DNA of 64,000 nt from CAWBRY01 sp963791295 (GTDB lineage: Bacteria > Bacteroidota > Bacteroidia > Chitinophagales > Chitinophagaceae). The position numbers and the translations under genes were made by a program. The notes under the pieces were generated by a model, which saw only the letters and a list, made by a program, of their open reading frames with translations, was not told where the DNA came from and ran no database searches. Below are positions 16,643-26,797 of the stretch, piece after piece. Within the stretch, counting starts at the first letter, position 1. Each line of letters begins with the position of its first letter. Location: NCBI GenBank assembly GCA_963791295.1, contig CAWBRY010000004.1, positions 310,001 through 374,000 on the forward strand, in the 5' to 3' direction.

Positions 16643-19006
16643 ATGAGATATATAATAGCCGGTTTTTTATTTACCTATAGCTTTTGCACTCACGCGCAGA
16701 AGATTAATCCCGATATTTTGAAAAAGCCATGGCCGGCTTCCTGGATCGCTGTACCCGGTGAACCGGCGAACAGTTATGGAGTTTTTCTTTTCCGCAAAAA
16801 AATCGAACTCACGGCCCGGCCAACTTCCTTCATGATCCATGTTTCCGCCGACAACCGATACAAATTATATGTCAACGAAAAGCTGGTATCATTGGGACCA
16901 GCGAGAGGCGATATAGGCCATTGGAATTTTGAGTCCGTTGATATTGCACCCTGGCTGCTGGCCGGATCAAACATTATTGCCGCAAAAGTCTGGAATGAAG
17001 CCGAATGGAGACCGGAAGGACAAATCTCGTTGCGCACCGGCTTTATAGTCCAGGGAAACGGAAATAATGAGCAAGTGCTGAATACCAGCGAAGATTGGAA
17101 ATGTGTTCGTGACAGTAGCTACCAACCTATAAAAGTGAATCTGAACACTTATTATGTAGCTGGACCAGGTGAACTAATTGATATGAACATTCATATCCGC
17201 GACTGGGAGAAATTTTCTTATAACGACAGTTCATGGAAAATTGCAAAGCTCATTTTCAAAGGAACACCAAAAACGGTGATGGGTAGCTATGGCACCATCA
17301 ATGAATGGATGCTTGTACCCTCTGCCATTCCGCAAATGGAACTGACCGATCAACGACTTGCCAGATCACGAAAGTCAGAAGGCATTGTATTGCCGGCTTC
17401 ATTTCCTTCGAACAAGTCTACCGTGACCATACCATCCAATACGAGCACCAGCATACTTCTTGATCAATCTTTCCTCACGAATGCATATCCGACACTTATA
17501 TTCAGTGGCGGTAAGCAGGCGACCATTTCCTTAGGATATGCCGAGGGACTTTTTACCAACTACCCTGGCAAAGGAAATCGCAATGAAGTGGAGGGAAAGA
17601 TCATGATGGGAAGAAAGGATAGTATTATCTCGGATGGAAGCAAGAACCAACAATTTACTTCCCTCTCCTATCGAACCTATCGATATATACAAGTAGATAT
17701 TGCAACCAAACAGGAGCCACTTACGCTTGAAGATATCTTTGGCACATTCACCGGATATCCATTCCAATTCAATGCAAAATTGGAATCGCAAGACTCGACT
17801 CTGAATAAGATCATTGAGATCGGTTGGCGAACCGCACGACTTTGTGCCATGGAAACATACATGGACTGCCCCTACTATGAACAACTGCAATATATAGGAG
17901 ATTCCAGGATACAAGGGCTGATCTCCATATATAATAGTGGAGATGACCGGCTCCTGCGAAACGCACTTAACCAGATGGATCAATCCCGCCAGCCTGAAGG
18001 GGTTACACTAAGCCGTCACCCTTCCTTTACGCCCCAATATATTCCTACCTTTTCTCTTTGGTATATTGGCATGTTACACGACTACTGGATGTATGGAAGA
18101 GATAGCAATTTTGTAAAAGACAAGTTACCGGGAGAGCGCGAAGTCCTGAATTATTTTCGAAAATATCAAACGGCAGATGGATCGCTAAAGGATGTTCCAT
18201 ATTGGATGTTTACAGATTGGGTTGAAACCAGCGGATGGTCAGATGGAATCGCTCCTGTAGGCAAAGACGGATCATCTGCCTTACTAGATCTTCAATTGCT
18301 ATGGGCATACCAGGTTGCAGCAGATATGGAAAACAAGATCGGAATGACCCAATATGGCAACATCTATCTTAAACGAGCAGCTCAATTGAAATCAACAATT
18401 AGAAATAAATATTGGGATAGTAATAAAAAGCTGTTTGCCGACCGTCCCGAAAAGGATCTTTACTCTCAACACGCCAATATTCTGGCCATCCTGACCGGAA
18501 TTGTTAGTAGTGAAGAGATGAAGTATATTGGTAAACAACTTCTGTTGGACACCAGCCTGGCACCGGCTTCCATTTACTTTAAATATTATTTGCACCAGTC
18601 CCTCATTAAAGCAGGGATGGGAAACGACTATGTTGATTGGCTTGGAAATTGGAGGGAAAACATTCAAATGGGTATGACAACCTGGGCAGAGACTGATGTA
18701 AATACAACGCGCTCCGATTGTCATGCGTGGGGCGCCAGTCCTAATATCGAATTTTTCAGAACAGTATTGGGAATTGATAGCGATGCTCCAGGCTTTGCAA
18801 AATTAAAAATTGAACCTCATCTGGGGGAAATCAGCAGCATCGGTGGAGAAGTTCCACATCCAAACGGGAAAGTTTCGGTCCATTATACGAGAAAACAAGG
18901 CAAATGGTCCATGAATATCAACCTACCCCGTAAAACAAGTGGAACGTTCATCTGGAACAATAAATCTTACCCCTTGAAAGAGGGAGAAAATAATCTGCAG
19001 CTATAG
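16643..19006 (+). CDS. GH78 family alpha-L-rhamnosidase-like protein, exported
   Basis: The 787-residue protein has a signal peptide (first about 19 residues ending THAQ). N-terminal beta-sandwich domains with the DNRYKLYVNEKLV pattern precede a six-hairpin (alpha/alpha)6 catalytic domain (about 370-690). The motif MDCPYYEQLQYIGDS places D408, E413 and D420 at the spacing of the Asp/Glu/Asp set in characterised GH78 enzymes. The family removes terminal alpha-L-rhamnose. It heads the rhamnose gene series, 45 bp before the next start. Activity on rhamnosides is supported by the catabolic genes that follow. Confidence 0.85.
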   Translation: MRYIIAGFLFTYSFCTHAQKINPDILKKPWPASWIAVPGEPANSYGVFLFRKKIELTARPTSFMIHVSADNRYKLYVNEKLVSLGPARGDIGHWNFESVDIAPWLLAGSNIIAAKVWNEAEWRPEGQISLRTGFIVQGNGNNEQVLNTSEDWKCVRDSSYQPIKVNLNTYYVAGPGELIDMNIHIRDWEKFSYNDSSWKIAKLIFKGTPKTVMGSYGTINEWMLVPSAIPQMELTDQRLARSRKSEGIVLPASFPSNKSTVTIPSNTSTSILLDQSFLTNAYPTLIFSGGKQATISLGYAEGLFTNYPGKGNRNEVEGKIMMGRKDSIISDGSKNQQFTSLSYRTYRYIQVDIATKQEPLTLEDIFGTFTGYPFQFNAKLESQDSTLNKIIEIGWRTARLCAMETYMDCPYYEQLQYIGDSRIQGLISIYNSGDDRLLRNALNQMDQSRQPEGVTLSRHPSFTPQYIPTFSLWYIGMLHDYWMYGRDSNFVKDKLPGEREVLNYFRKYQTADGSLKDVPYWMFTDWVETSGWSDGIAPVGKDGSSALLDLQLLWAYQVAADMENKIGMTQYGNIYLKRAAQLKSTIRNKYWDSNKKLFADRPEKDLYSQHANILAILTGIVSSEEMKYIGKQLLLDTSLAPASIYFKYYLHQSLIKAGMGNDYVDWLGNWRENIQMGMTTWAETDVNTTRSDCHAWGASPNIEFFRTVLGIDSDAPGFAKLKIEPHLGEISSIGGEVPHPNGKVSVHYTRKQGKWSMNINLPRKTSGTFIWNNKSYPLKEGENNLQL

Positions 19007-19051
19007 ATGGAATGGCAGATTTCGACGCCCATTAATTGTAAACAAACAAAT

Positions 19052-22000
19052 ATGAAGAAAAGATTTGTATTATTCAACGGCTTTATTTTTCTTATGATGC
19101 TGTCTCTGGTTCTTTCCTGTTCCAAACGTTCGGGCAATGCACGAATACTGGTATTCAGCAAGACGGCCGGTTTTCATCATGAATCGATCCCGAATGGTAA
19201 TAAAGCCATTCAGCAACTGGGGGCCGCGAACAAATTTGACGTGGACACGACCACGAATGCAGAGATGTTCAATGATGATACTCTCAAAAAATATTCAGCG
19301 GTTGTATTCCTCAGTACCACCGGGGATGTGCTGGATCACTTCCAGGAAGCGGCATTTGAGCGATATATTCAGGCAGGAGGTGGTTACATGGGAATTCATG
19401 CGGCATCAGATGGTGAATACGACTGGGGTTGGTATGGAAGATTAACGGGTGCCTACTTTCTCGATCACCCTGGCATTACGGATACTTTTCCAAATGTGCA
19501 GGAAGGTGTCTTGCATGTAGCCGATGCGAGCAGCGATGCGACCAAACACCTGCCGTCCGAATGGAAAAGAACAGATGAATTTTACAGCTTCAAAAAAATG
19601 AATAAAGACGTGCATGTCTTATTGACCATCGATGAAAAATCCTATCATGGCGGGAAAAATGGAGACAACCATCCCATGGCATGGTACCATGATTATGATG
19701 GTGGACGCGCTTTCTATACAGAATTGGGACACACAGCTGAATCATTTTCAGAAGATGCTTATCTAAAACATATCCTTGGAGGCATTCAATATGCTATCGG
19801 GGGTAATAAAAAGTTGAACTATTCGAAAGTCAGGACCGAGATGCCACCAGATGACGGGCGGTTTTCAAAAACCCAGCTTGTACAGGGCGAGTTTTTTGAA
19901 CCTACAGAGATGACTATTCTGCCAAACCTCGATATTTTGATCGTTCAAAGGAGGGGTGAAATCCTATTGTATAAAAATGACGCACATAAAGTAAAGCAGG
20001 TAGGATTTCTGGATGTATATTATAAAGCTTCTGTGCCTGGCGTCAATGCGGAAGAAGGTATATTGGGTCTCGCCAAGGACCCTGACTTTGCCAGCAACAA
20101 CCGCGTATATATCTATTATAGTCCCATTGATAGTTCAGTGAACCGCCTTTCACGGTTTGTTTTAAAAAATGACACCATTGATAGGGCCACCGAGAAAGTC
20201 GTACTCGAGGTTAAGGCTCAACGACAGATCTGTTGCCATACCGGAGGGTCTATAGCTTTTGGACCTGATAAACTATTATATGTATCTACTGGTGATAACT
20301 CCACTCCTTTTGATGAATCAGGAGTTAAGTATGTTAACCATGGGTTCGCGCCACTGAACGATATACCCGGGCATCAGCAATTTGATGCAAGAAGGTCATC
20401 GGGAAATACAAATGACCTGCGTGGAAAGATTATACGAATAAAACTCAATGATGACGGCACTTACGATATCCCGGAGGGTAATCTCTTTCCAAAAGGCACC
20501 GACAAGACAAGGCCGGAAATCTATGTTATGGGAAATCGAAACCCATACCGGATATCGGTGGATCAGAAAAACAGCTATCTGTATTGGGGTGAGGTGGGTC
20601 CGGATGCAGCGACTGACAGCACCTCCCGCGGTCCACGCGGATATGACGAAGTAAATCAGGCAAAGAAAGCAGGCTATTTCGGATGGCCATTATTTGTTGG
20701 CGACAACTATGCTTACAAACAGTTTGACTACTCGACGGGCATCAGTGGCTCTCCTTTTGATCCCGCAAAACCTATAAATGATTCAAGAAACAACACAGGC
20801 TTGAGAGAATTGCCTGCAGCCCAGCCCGCATTTATTTGGTATCCTTATGGACCATCGCAGGATTTTCCTCAGGTAGGAACAGGAGGGCGAAATGCCATGG
20901 CTGGTCCGGTTTATTATACGGATATGTTTCCCAAGGAAACACGGCTTCCGGATTATTACAATGGTAAAGTCCTTATCTATGAATGGGTACGTGGCTGGAT
21001 TAAAGCGGTAACCTTACAGCCGAATGGAGATTTTGATAAGATGGAACCGTTCTATGCCAACCTCAAAGTAAATTCTTTGATTGATATGGAAGTTGGACCC
21101 GATGGGAAATTATATTTATTGGAATATGGTACAGGATGGTTTAGTAAGAATGCTGATGCGGGCCTGGCAAGGATCGACTTCAATGCCGGCAACAGAGCGC
21201 CTGTTATCAGTTCTATAACCATAGACAAGACCTCCGGTGTCTTGCCCCTCACCGTTAAGGCAACTGTTGTTGCTAAAGACCTTGAAAAAGATAAAGTCAG
21301 CTATTCATGGGATTTAGGAAACGGTACGACCAAGGAGACAGAAATGCCGGAACTGGAATATACTTATACTACACCGGGCGACTACAGGATCAGCGTCGTA
21401 GCAAAGGATGATCAGGGTGCTTCGGCTAAAAGTGATGTGGTAAATATTTATGCAGGAAACGAAACGCCGATGGTATCAATTGGGATCTCAGGTGGCAATA
21501 AGTCCTTTTATTTACCAGGAGTTCCAGTTAAATACATCGTTTCTGTAAGTGATAAGGCAGATAATTCACCGATCGATTCAGCTAATTTATTTGTATCGGT
21601 AGATTATATAGAAGGATTTGATAAAGCGGCAACCACGGGTCATCAACAGGGTTTGGCAACCATTGAAGGCAAAAACCTGGTGTTTTCACTCGATTGTAAG
21701 AGTTGTCATAAAGAAGCTGAAAAATCCGTAGGACCTACATACATGCAGGTCAGCGAAAAGTATTCAGCCAGGAAGGATGCAATGGATTATCTAACGCAGC
21801 AGATCAGCAAAGGGAGCAGTGGTGTTTGGGGAGAAGTAGCCATGCCTGCGCATCCAACACTTTCTTCATCAGATGTTCATCAAATGGTCAGTTGGATCAT
21901 GTCTCTGGCAACAAAGGTTGACGCCAAAAAATCCCTGGCTCCTTCTGGAACGGTGGTGCCTGCTGAGGGCAAAACTCCTAATACGGTGATGGTTCTGACT

Positions 22001-22462
22001 GCCAGTTATACTGATAAAGGGGGCAATAATATCAAATCGCTCACGGGAACCAACAGCATTTCATTAAGTAGCAATACCCAGTTCTTTCAAGGAACTGAAA
22101 AATCCAAAGGATTTACTGTCTTCAAGGCCAATGGGATGAATTTCATGGTATTGCCCACCGATGAAGGATGGTTTGCTTTTGACAATATTGACCTGTCAGG
22201 GGTTCATTCATTAACACTTTCAGCGGGCTGGCAAGCGCCACCTAAAGCTAGCCTGAACTTTGAAGCCAGACTCGATGCAGTCGACGGAAAACTCTTGGGT
22301 AAGGGTAGTGTTCCTCCGCAGAAAAAGGGTGTTCAGATGGGAACAGGTCAGTTGCCTATTGAGGCGGTTACTGATGGAAAATTTCACTCCATATATATAT
22401 TATATAAAGCCCAGGAAGTGTCACAGGCTGGGTTGATGTCAGTCCGGTTTAACCCGAAATAG
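19052..22462 (+). CDS. Multidomain lipoprotein: ThuA-like, sugar dehydrogenase propeller, PKD, cytochrome c, C-terminal sugar-binding-like domain
   Basis: The ATG at 19052 gives a lipoprotein signal with Cys23 (LSLVLSC). An upstream in-frame ATG at 19007 would bury it. Domains in order: ThuA-like glutamine-amidotransferase fold (about 29-246); glucose/sorbosone dehydrogenase-type six-bladed propeller (about 272-709); PKD (about 715-800); mono-haem cytochrome c with CKSCH (C882, C885, H886) and a distal Met in EVAMPAH; and a C-terminal beta-rich domain (about 965-1136) resembling a carbohydrate-binding module. It probably oxidises a sugar at the cell surface and passes electrons through its own haem. 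The substrate is unknown. Its place in the rhamnose locus suggests a plant-polysaccharide sugar. Confidence 0.85.
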   Translation: MKKRFVLFNGFIFLMMLSLVLSCSKRSGNARILVFSKTAGFHHESIPNGNKAIQQLGAANKFDVDTTTNAEMFNDDTLKKYSAVVFLSTTGDVLDHFQEAAFERYIQAGGGYMGIHAASDGEYDWGWYGRLTGAYFLDHPGITDTFPNVQEGVLHVADASSDATKHLPSEWKRTDEFYSFKKMNKDVHVLLTIDEKSYHGGKNGDNHPMAWYHDYDGGRAFYTELGHTAESFSEDAYLKHILGGIQYAIGGNKKLNYSKVRTEMPPDDGRFSKTQLVQGEFFEPTEMTILPNLDILIVQRRGEILLYKNDAHKVKQVGFLDVYYKASVPGVNAEEGILGLAKDPDFASNNRVYIYYSPIDSSVNRLSRFVLKNDTIDRATEKVVLEVKAQRQICCHTGGSIAFGPDKLLYVSTGDNSTPFDESGVKYVNHGFAPLNDIPGHQQFDARRSSGNTNDLRGKIIRIKLNDDGTYDIPEGNLFPKGTDKTRPEIYVMGNRNPYRISVDQKNSYLYWGEVGPDAATDSTSRGPRGYDEVNQAKKAGYFGWPLFVGDNYAYKQFDYSTGISGSPFDPAKPINDSRNNTGLRELPAAQPAFIWYPYGPSQDFPQVGTGGRNAMAGPVYYTDMFPKETRLPDYYNGKVLIYEWVRGWIKAVTLQPNGDFDKMEPFYANLKVNSLIDMEVGPDGKLYLLEYGTGWFSKNADAGLARIDFNAGNRAPVISSITIDKTSGVLPLTVKATVVAKDLEKDKVSYSWDLGNGTTKETEMPELEYTYTTPGDYRISVVAKDDQGASAKSDVVNIYAGNETPMVSIGISGGNKSFYLPGVPVKYIVSVSDKADNSPIDSANLFVSVDYIEGFDKAATTGHQQGLATIEGKNLVFSLDCKSCHKEAEKSVGPTYMQVSEKYSARKDAMDYLTQQISKGSSGVWGEVAMPAHPTLSSSDVHQMVSWIMSLATKVDAKKSLAPSGTVVPAEGKTPNTVMVLTASYTDKGGNNIKSLTGTNSISLSSNTQFFQGTEKSKGFTVFKANGMNFMVLPTDEGWFAFDNIDLSGVHSLTLSAGWQAPPKASLNFEARLDAVDGKLLGKGSVPPQKKGVQMGTGQLPIEAVTDGKFHSIYILYKAQEVSQAGLMSVRFNPK

Positions 22463-22536
22463 ATAATATTGTATATAGGGATGAAAGTCAATACATTTAA
22501 GATAACATCGATCTGTTCATTTCAAACCTCGCGATT

Positions 22537-23457
22537 ATGAAAAGTAGAAGAGAGTTTCTAAAACTATCTGGTGGCGCTGCCCTCGGTAGCATGCTCCTGT
22601 CAAACAATCTCCATTCATTTTTTTATCGGCCACCTCATGCCGTAGGACTACAATTGTACACTTTGTTCAATGTTATCGACGATGATGTGCAAGGCAACTT
22701 GAAAAAAGTGGCCGCCATTGGTTATACGGAAATAGAATCTGCCTTTAGCAAAAAAGGCGGTTACTATGGTATGAAGCCTAAGGAATTCAATTCCATGTTA
22801 AAGGACATGGGATTGTCGTGGAAATCGCATCATGTTTTGGGTGCTCCTTTCAAACTACCTCCTGGAACCAAGATGCCGACAGCAGCTGATGGCAAACCAA
22901 TGCGGTTTGGTCCTGTAAAGAATTTGAGAGAAAATTTGGACGAGATCATAGTCGAAGCAGTAGAAGGTGGGTTTCCCTACCTGGTCTGTGCAAGCACACC
23001 CGTTGAGTCTGCAGAAGAGACAAAGCAATCGATTGATACATTGAATAAGGCTTCGGAGGCTGCAAAAAAAGCAGGCATTATTCTGGCCTATCATAATCAT
23101 GATAGGGAGTTTGCCACCCAGGATGGAAAGGTGATCTATGACAGATTGCTTAGTGAAACAGATCCTGAATTGAAGATGGAACTGGATCTTTGCTGGGTCA
23201 CCAAAGCAGGTGTGGATCCGGAAGAATTATTTAAGAAGAACCCCGGTCGTTTTCCTCTGTGGCATGTGAAAGATTTGGATAAGGAGAAAAAAGGTCCTGC
23301 ACCCGTCGGAACCGGTGTTGTCGACTTTAAGAAAATCTTTCAATCGGCTGAGTTGGCCGGAATGAAACATTTCTTTGTTGAACATGATATGCCGGCAGAT
23401 CCATTCGCAAGTATCACGACGAGCTATCAAAATGTGACGCAGATCCTTGCGACCTAG
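22537..23457 (+). CDS. Tat-exported sugar phosphate isomerase/epimerase-like TIM barrel
   Basis: The 306-residue protein starts with a twin-arginine signal (SRREFLKLSGGAALGS) and continues into an AP-endonuclease-2-type TIM barrel. VGLQLYTLFN, LAYHNHDREFA, MELDLCWVTKAG and LWHVKDLD are visible; the His, Asp and Glu residues in these strands are usual metal ligands. Related proteins are annotated as xylose-isomerase-like or sugar epimerases. A periplasmic location fits handling of a sugar released outside the cytoplasm. The exact reaction cannot be read from sequence. Confidence 0.85.
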   Translation: MKSRREFLKLSGGAALGSMLLSNNLHSFFYRPPHAVGLQLYTLFNVIDDDVQGNLKKVAAIGYTEIESAFSKKGGYYGMKPKEFNSMLKDMGLSWKSHHVLGAPFKLPPGTKMPTAADGKPMRFGPVKNLRENLDEIIVEAVEGGFPYLVCASTPVESAEETKQSIDTLNKASEAAKKAGIILAYHNHDREFATQDGKVIYDRLLSETDPELKMELDLCWVTKAGVDPEELFKKNPGRFPLWHVKDLDKEKKGPAPVGTGVVDFKKIFQSAELAGMKHFFVEHDMPADPFASITTSYQNVTQILAT

Positions 23458-23483
23458 ATTTTTCTTAAAAGAAACCAATTCTA

Positions 23484-24545
23484 ATGCAGGTAATATTTGG
23501 AGTCATCTACCATTTTATTGGCGGCTTTGCATCCGGCAGTTTTTACATGCCCTATAAAAAAGTAAGAGGCTGGCATTGGGAAAGCTATTGGATCATCGGC
23601 GGATTATTCTCCTGGCTTGTCGTCCCACCACTGGCTGCCATTCTAACTGTTCCGGGTTTTGCTGAAGTTATCAGAAGCGCTTCCATTGATACGATCAAGT
23701 ACACGCTGCTCTTTGGCGTGTTGTGGGGGTTTGGTGGATTAACCTATGGCCTTGCAGTTCGATATCTTGGAATGTCGCTGGGAAATTCTGTTGTGTTAGG
23801 ATTCTGCTCGGCATTTGGTGCACTGGTTCCTTCCATTTATTATAATTTTTATCCGAAGGAGGGGAAGACAAATTTGAATGATCTGTTGACGACCGGTTGG
23901 GGCCAGATTGTTCTGGCAGGAGTCGTTATCTGCCTTATCGGCATCTTTATATGTGGCCGTGCAGGAACACTAAAGGAAAAGGAAATGCCGGAGGAGGAAA
24001 AGAAAAAGAGTGTCGCTGAATTTAGCCTGGTGAAGGGTTTGCTCGTCGCTGTCTTTTCAGGTATTATGAGTGCCTGTTTCAATTTTGGAATTGAAGCAGG
24101 CAAGCCCATGGCTGAAGCCGCAGTAGCGCAGGGCATGAAACCCTTATTCCAAAATAATGTGATCTATGTGGTATTGCTTTGGGGTGGACTGGCTACCAAT
24201 TTTCTTTGGTGTATGATCTTAAACATTCGAAACAGGTCATTTGGAGATTATACAAATAAACAAACTCCACTTTCAAAGAACTATGCGTTGTCGGCACTGG
24301 CCGGCACCACCTGGTTTTTGCAATTCTTTTTTTACGGAATGGGAGAAAGTAAGCTGGGCAATGGCGCCAGCAGCTGGATCCTTCACATGGCCTTCATTAT
24401 TTTAGTTGCCAATATGTGGGGAATCGCCTTGAAAGAATGGAAGGGAGTCAGTAAAAAAACAAGAACCACCATTATCATTGGCATTGCAACGATCATTCTC
24501 TCCGTTGTGCTGGTGGGTTATGGCAATGCTCTAAAATCGGGATAA
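23484..24545 (+). CDS. rhaT: L-rhamnose/proton symporter
   Basis: The 353-residue integral membrane protein has about ten hydrophobic segments. It carries features of the RhaT family: FASGSFYMPYKKVRGWHWESYW near the N-terminus, LAVRYLGMSLGNSV and a central FSLVKGLLVAVFSGIMSACF repeat start. The family imports L-rhamnose with a proton. It begins 26 bp after the epimerase-like gene and is followed by the rhamnulose-phosphate aldolase, placing uptake within the catabolic cluster. Length matches E. coli RhaT (344). Confidence 0.9.
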   Translation: MQVIFGVIYHFIGGFASGSFYMPYKKVRGWHWESYWIIGGLFSWLVVPPLAAILTVPGFAEVIRSASIDTIKYTLLFGVLWGFGGLTYGLAVRYLGMSLGNSVVLGFCSAFGALVPSIYYNFYPKEGKTNLNDLLTTGWGQIVLAGVVICLIGIFICGRAGTLKEKEMPEEEKKKSVAEFSLVKGLLVAVFSGIMSACFNFGIEAGKPMAEAAVAQGMKPLFQNNVIYVVLLWGGLATNFLWCMILNIRNRSFGDYTNKQTPLSKNYALSALAGTTWFLQFFFYGMGESKLGNGASSWILHMAFIILVANMWGIALKEWKGVSKKTRTTIIIGIATIILSVVLVGYGNALKSG

Positions 24546-24606
24546 TTCAAAGGAACTACAACTCGTCTAAAATAATTGCTGTTTGATCAACGACAAAACA
24601 TCTATA

Positions 24607-26760
24607 ATGGGAACCAGTGCCAGGAACTTCCAACATGTAAGTTACTTATGGAACGAATCGAAGGCGGCAGAGCTGGAGGGAGATGAAGTCGCTCTTTTAA
24701 TTTACCGTTCAAACTTGCTGGGGGCAGACTTGAGGCTCACTAATTATGGCGGCGGTAACACATCCTGCAAGACAATCAATAAAGATCCATTGACCGGTGA
24801 ACCAGTCGACATAATGTGGATCAAAGGAAGTGGCGGTGACTTGGGAACCATGAACCGCAAGGGTCTGGCCGCACTCTATCTCGACAGGTTACGCAATCTA
24901 AAGAATGTTTATCGCGGACTCGAGTTTGAAGATGAAATGGTAGAACTTTTCAATCATTGCATTTATGATTTGGGCTCCAAGGCTCCATCTATTGATACTC
25001 CATTGCATGGATTTCTTCCTTTTAAACACATCGATCATTTACATCCGGATGCAGCGATCGCGATTGCTGCCGCAAAAGATGGTGAAAAGATTACTAAAGA
25101 ACTATTTGATGGGAAGTTGGGTTGGGTTAAATGGCAGCGTCCGGGTTTTGACCTCGGTCTTCAATTGAAGCAATGCCTGGACGAGAATCCCGGTATACGC
25201 GGGATCATGCTCGGTTCGCACGGCTTATTTACCTGGGGAGATAGTTCTTACGAAAGCTATATAAATACGTTGGAGGTGATCGAACGCTGTGCCGATTACA
25301 TTGACAGTAGTTCGCAAAAAAGCTCAAAGAGAAAAACATTTGGAGGCCAAAAGATCAAATCATTGGCTAAGGACCAGCGTCTGGAAACAGCGGCGGCCCT
25401 GGCTCCTATTCTCCGCGGCCTTTGTTCATCGGTGTCTTCGGTAAATAAGCAGAGGAAAGCGGGTGGGATGATCGGTCACTTTACTGATGATGAAAGGGTC
25501 ATGGAATTCATCAACTCAAATGATTTGGAAAGATTGGCTGCCATGGGTACCAGTTGCCCGGATCATTTCTTAAGAACAAAGATCTCTCCTTTGGTTTTAA
25601 AATTAAATAGCAACTCCGACCTAAGTGATCCAACGAAGATCAAAGAAAGGATTGCGCCATTATTTGAAGCCTATAGAAAGATGTACGCGGAATATTATGA
25701 TGCTTGCCGGCATCCCGATAGTCCTCCTATGCGCGATCCTAATCCTGTAGTCATTTTATTTCCGGGTGTTGGCATGTTCACCTTTGCAAAGGATAAGCAA
25801 ACGGCCAGAGTAGCATCGGAATTTTATACCAATGCCATTAATGTAATGCGAGGTGCGGAAGCCATCTCCGAATACACTGCCTTACCCCGACAGGAAGCCT
25901 TTAACATTGAATATTGGTTACTTGAAGAAGCCAAGTTGCAAAGAATGCCGAAGCCCAAAGCATTGAGCGGAAGGATCGCGTTAGTGACGGGAAGTGCGGG
26001 TGGGATTGGTAAAGCCATAGCTAAAAAATTTGCTGAAGAAGGTGCCTCGGTCGTGTTAAATGACATTAATGAAGAACGGTTGCAAAAAACTAAAGAAGAA
26101 TTTGAACAATTATTTGGCAAGGATGGGTTCGCTGCTGATCTCCTCGACGTAACGGCACCCGACAGTATTGATCATACACTCAAAACCGCCGCGCTCGTAT
26201 TTGGAGGTGTGGACATCATTGTAAATAATGCTGGCCTTTCCATATCCAAGCCGCTGGAAGAACATACGGAGAAGGATTGGGATGTATTATATGATGTGTT
26301 GGTGAAGGGACAATTCCTGGTTACGCAAAAAAGCACAAAGGTCATGCGCAAGCAGGACCTGGGCGGCGATATAATAAATATTGTTAGCAAAAATGCATTG
26401 GTAAGTGGTCCCAATAATGCCGGTTATGGATCTGCCAAAGCTGCACAATTACATTTGTCCAGGTTAAATGCTGCGGAATTAGGTAAGGATAATATACGAG
26501 TCAATACGGTAAATCCGGATGCGGTGATATCGGGAAGTAATATTTGGAGCGGCGGTTGGGCTGAAGGAAGAGCCAAAGCTTATGGGATCACTGTTGAAGA
26601 ACTCCCGGCATATTATGCCAACCGGACCTTATTAGGCGAGATCATCAATCCTGAGGATATTGCCAATGCATGTTTTGCTTTGGTAGGAGGATTGTTGAAT
26701 AAGTCTACTGGCAATGTATTGAATGTTGATGGAGGTTTGGCCGCGGCATTCTTAAGATAA
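24607..26760 (+). CDS. Bifunctional rhamnulose-1-phosphate aldolase / alcohol dehydrogenase
   Basis: The 717-residue protein joins a class II aldolase domain (about 20-400) to a short-chain dehydrogenase domain (about 455-717). The aldolase half has TNYGGGNTSCK, LHGFLPFKHIDHLHPD and GSHGLFTWGD with zinc-binding histidines. The dehydrogenase half has the NAD motif VTGSAGGIGKAIA, NNAGLS and the active-site YGSAKAA. The fusion cleaves L-rhamnulose-1-phosphate to dihydroxyacetone phosphate and lactaldehyde, and oxidises or reduces the latter. The ATG at 24607 is preferred; an in-frame TTG at 24583 would add eight residues. It is followed by the isomerase. Confidence 0.92.
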   Translation: MGTSARNFQHVSYLWNESKAAELEGDEVALLIYRSNLLGADLRLTNYGGGNTSCKTINKDPLTGEPVDIMWIKGSGGDLGTMNRKGLAALYLDRLRNLKNVYRGLEFEDEMVELFNHCIYDLGSKAPSIDTPLHGFLPFKHIDHLHPDAAIAIAAAKDGEKITKELFDGKLGWVKWQRPGFDLGLQLKQCLDENPGIRGIMLGSHGLFTWGDSSYESYINTLEVIERCADYIDSSSQKSSKRKTFGGQKIKSLAKDQRLETAAALAPILRGLCSSVSSVNKQRKAGGMIGHFTDDERVMEFINSNDLERLAAMGTSCPDHFLRTKISPLVLKLNSNSDLSDPTKIKERIAPLFEAYRKMYAEYYDACRHPDSPPMRDPNPVVILFPGVGMFTFAKDKQTARVASEFYTNAINVMRGAEAISEYTALPRQEAFNIEYWLLEEAKLQRMPKPKALSGRIALVTGSAGGIGKAIAKKFAEEGASVVLNDINEERLQKTKEEFEQLFGKDGFAADLLDVTAPDSIDHTLKTAALVFGGVDIIVNNAGLSISKPLEEHTEKDWDVLYDVLVKGQFLVTQKSTKVMRKQDLGGDIINIVSKNALVSGPNNAGYGSAKAAQLHLSRLNAAELGKDNIRVNTVNPDAVISGSNIWSGGWAEGRAKAYGITVEELPAYYANRTLLGEIINPEDIANACFALVGGLLNKSTGNVLNVDGGLAAAFLR

Positions 26761-26797
26761 AAGCCCCTATGGTGGTGAAAAAACAACAAACTAATGT

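Noticed and set aside
24583..24606. TTG start for the aldolase/dehydrogenase
   Set aside because: An ATG lies eight codons downstream and before the first conserved residues; TTG is not needed.
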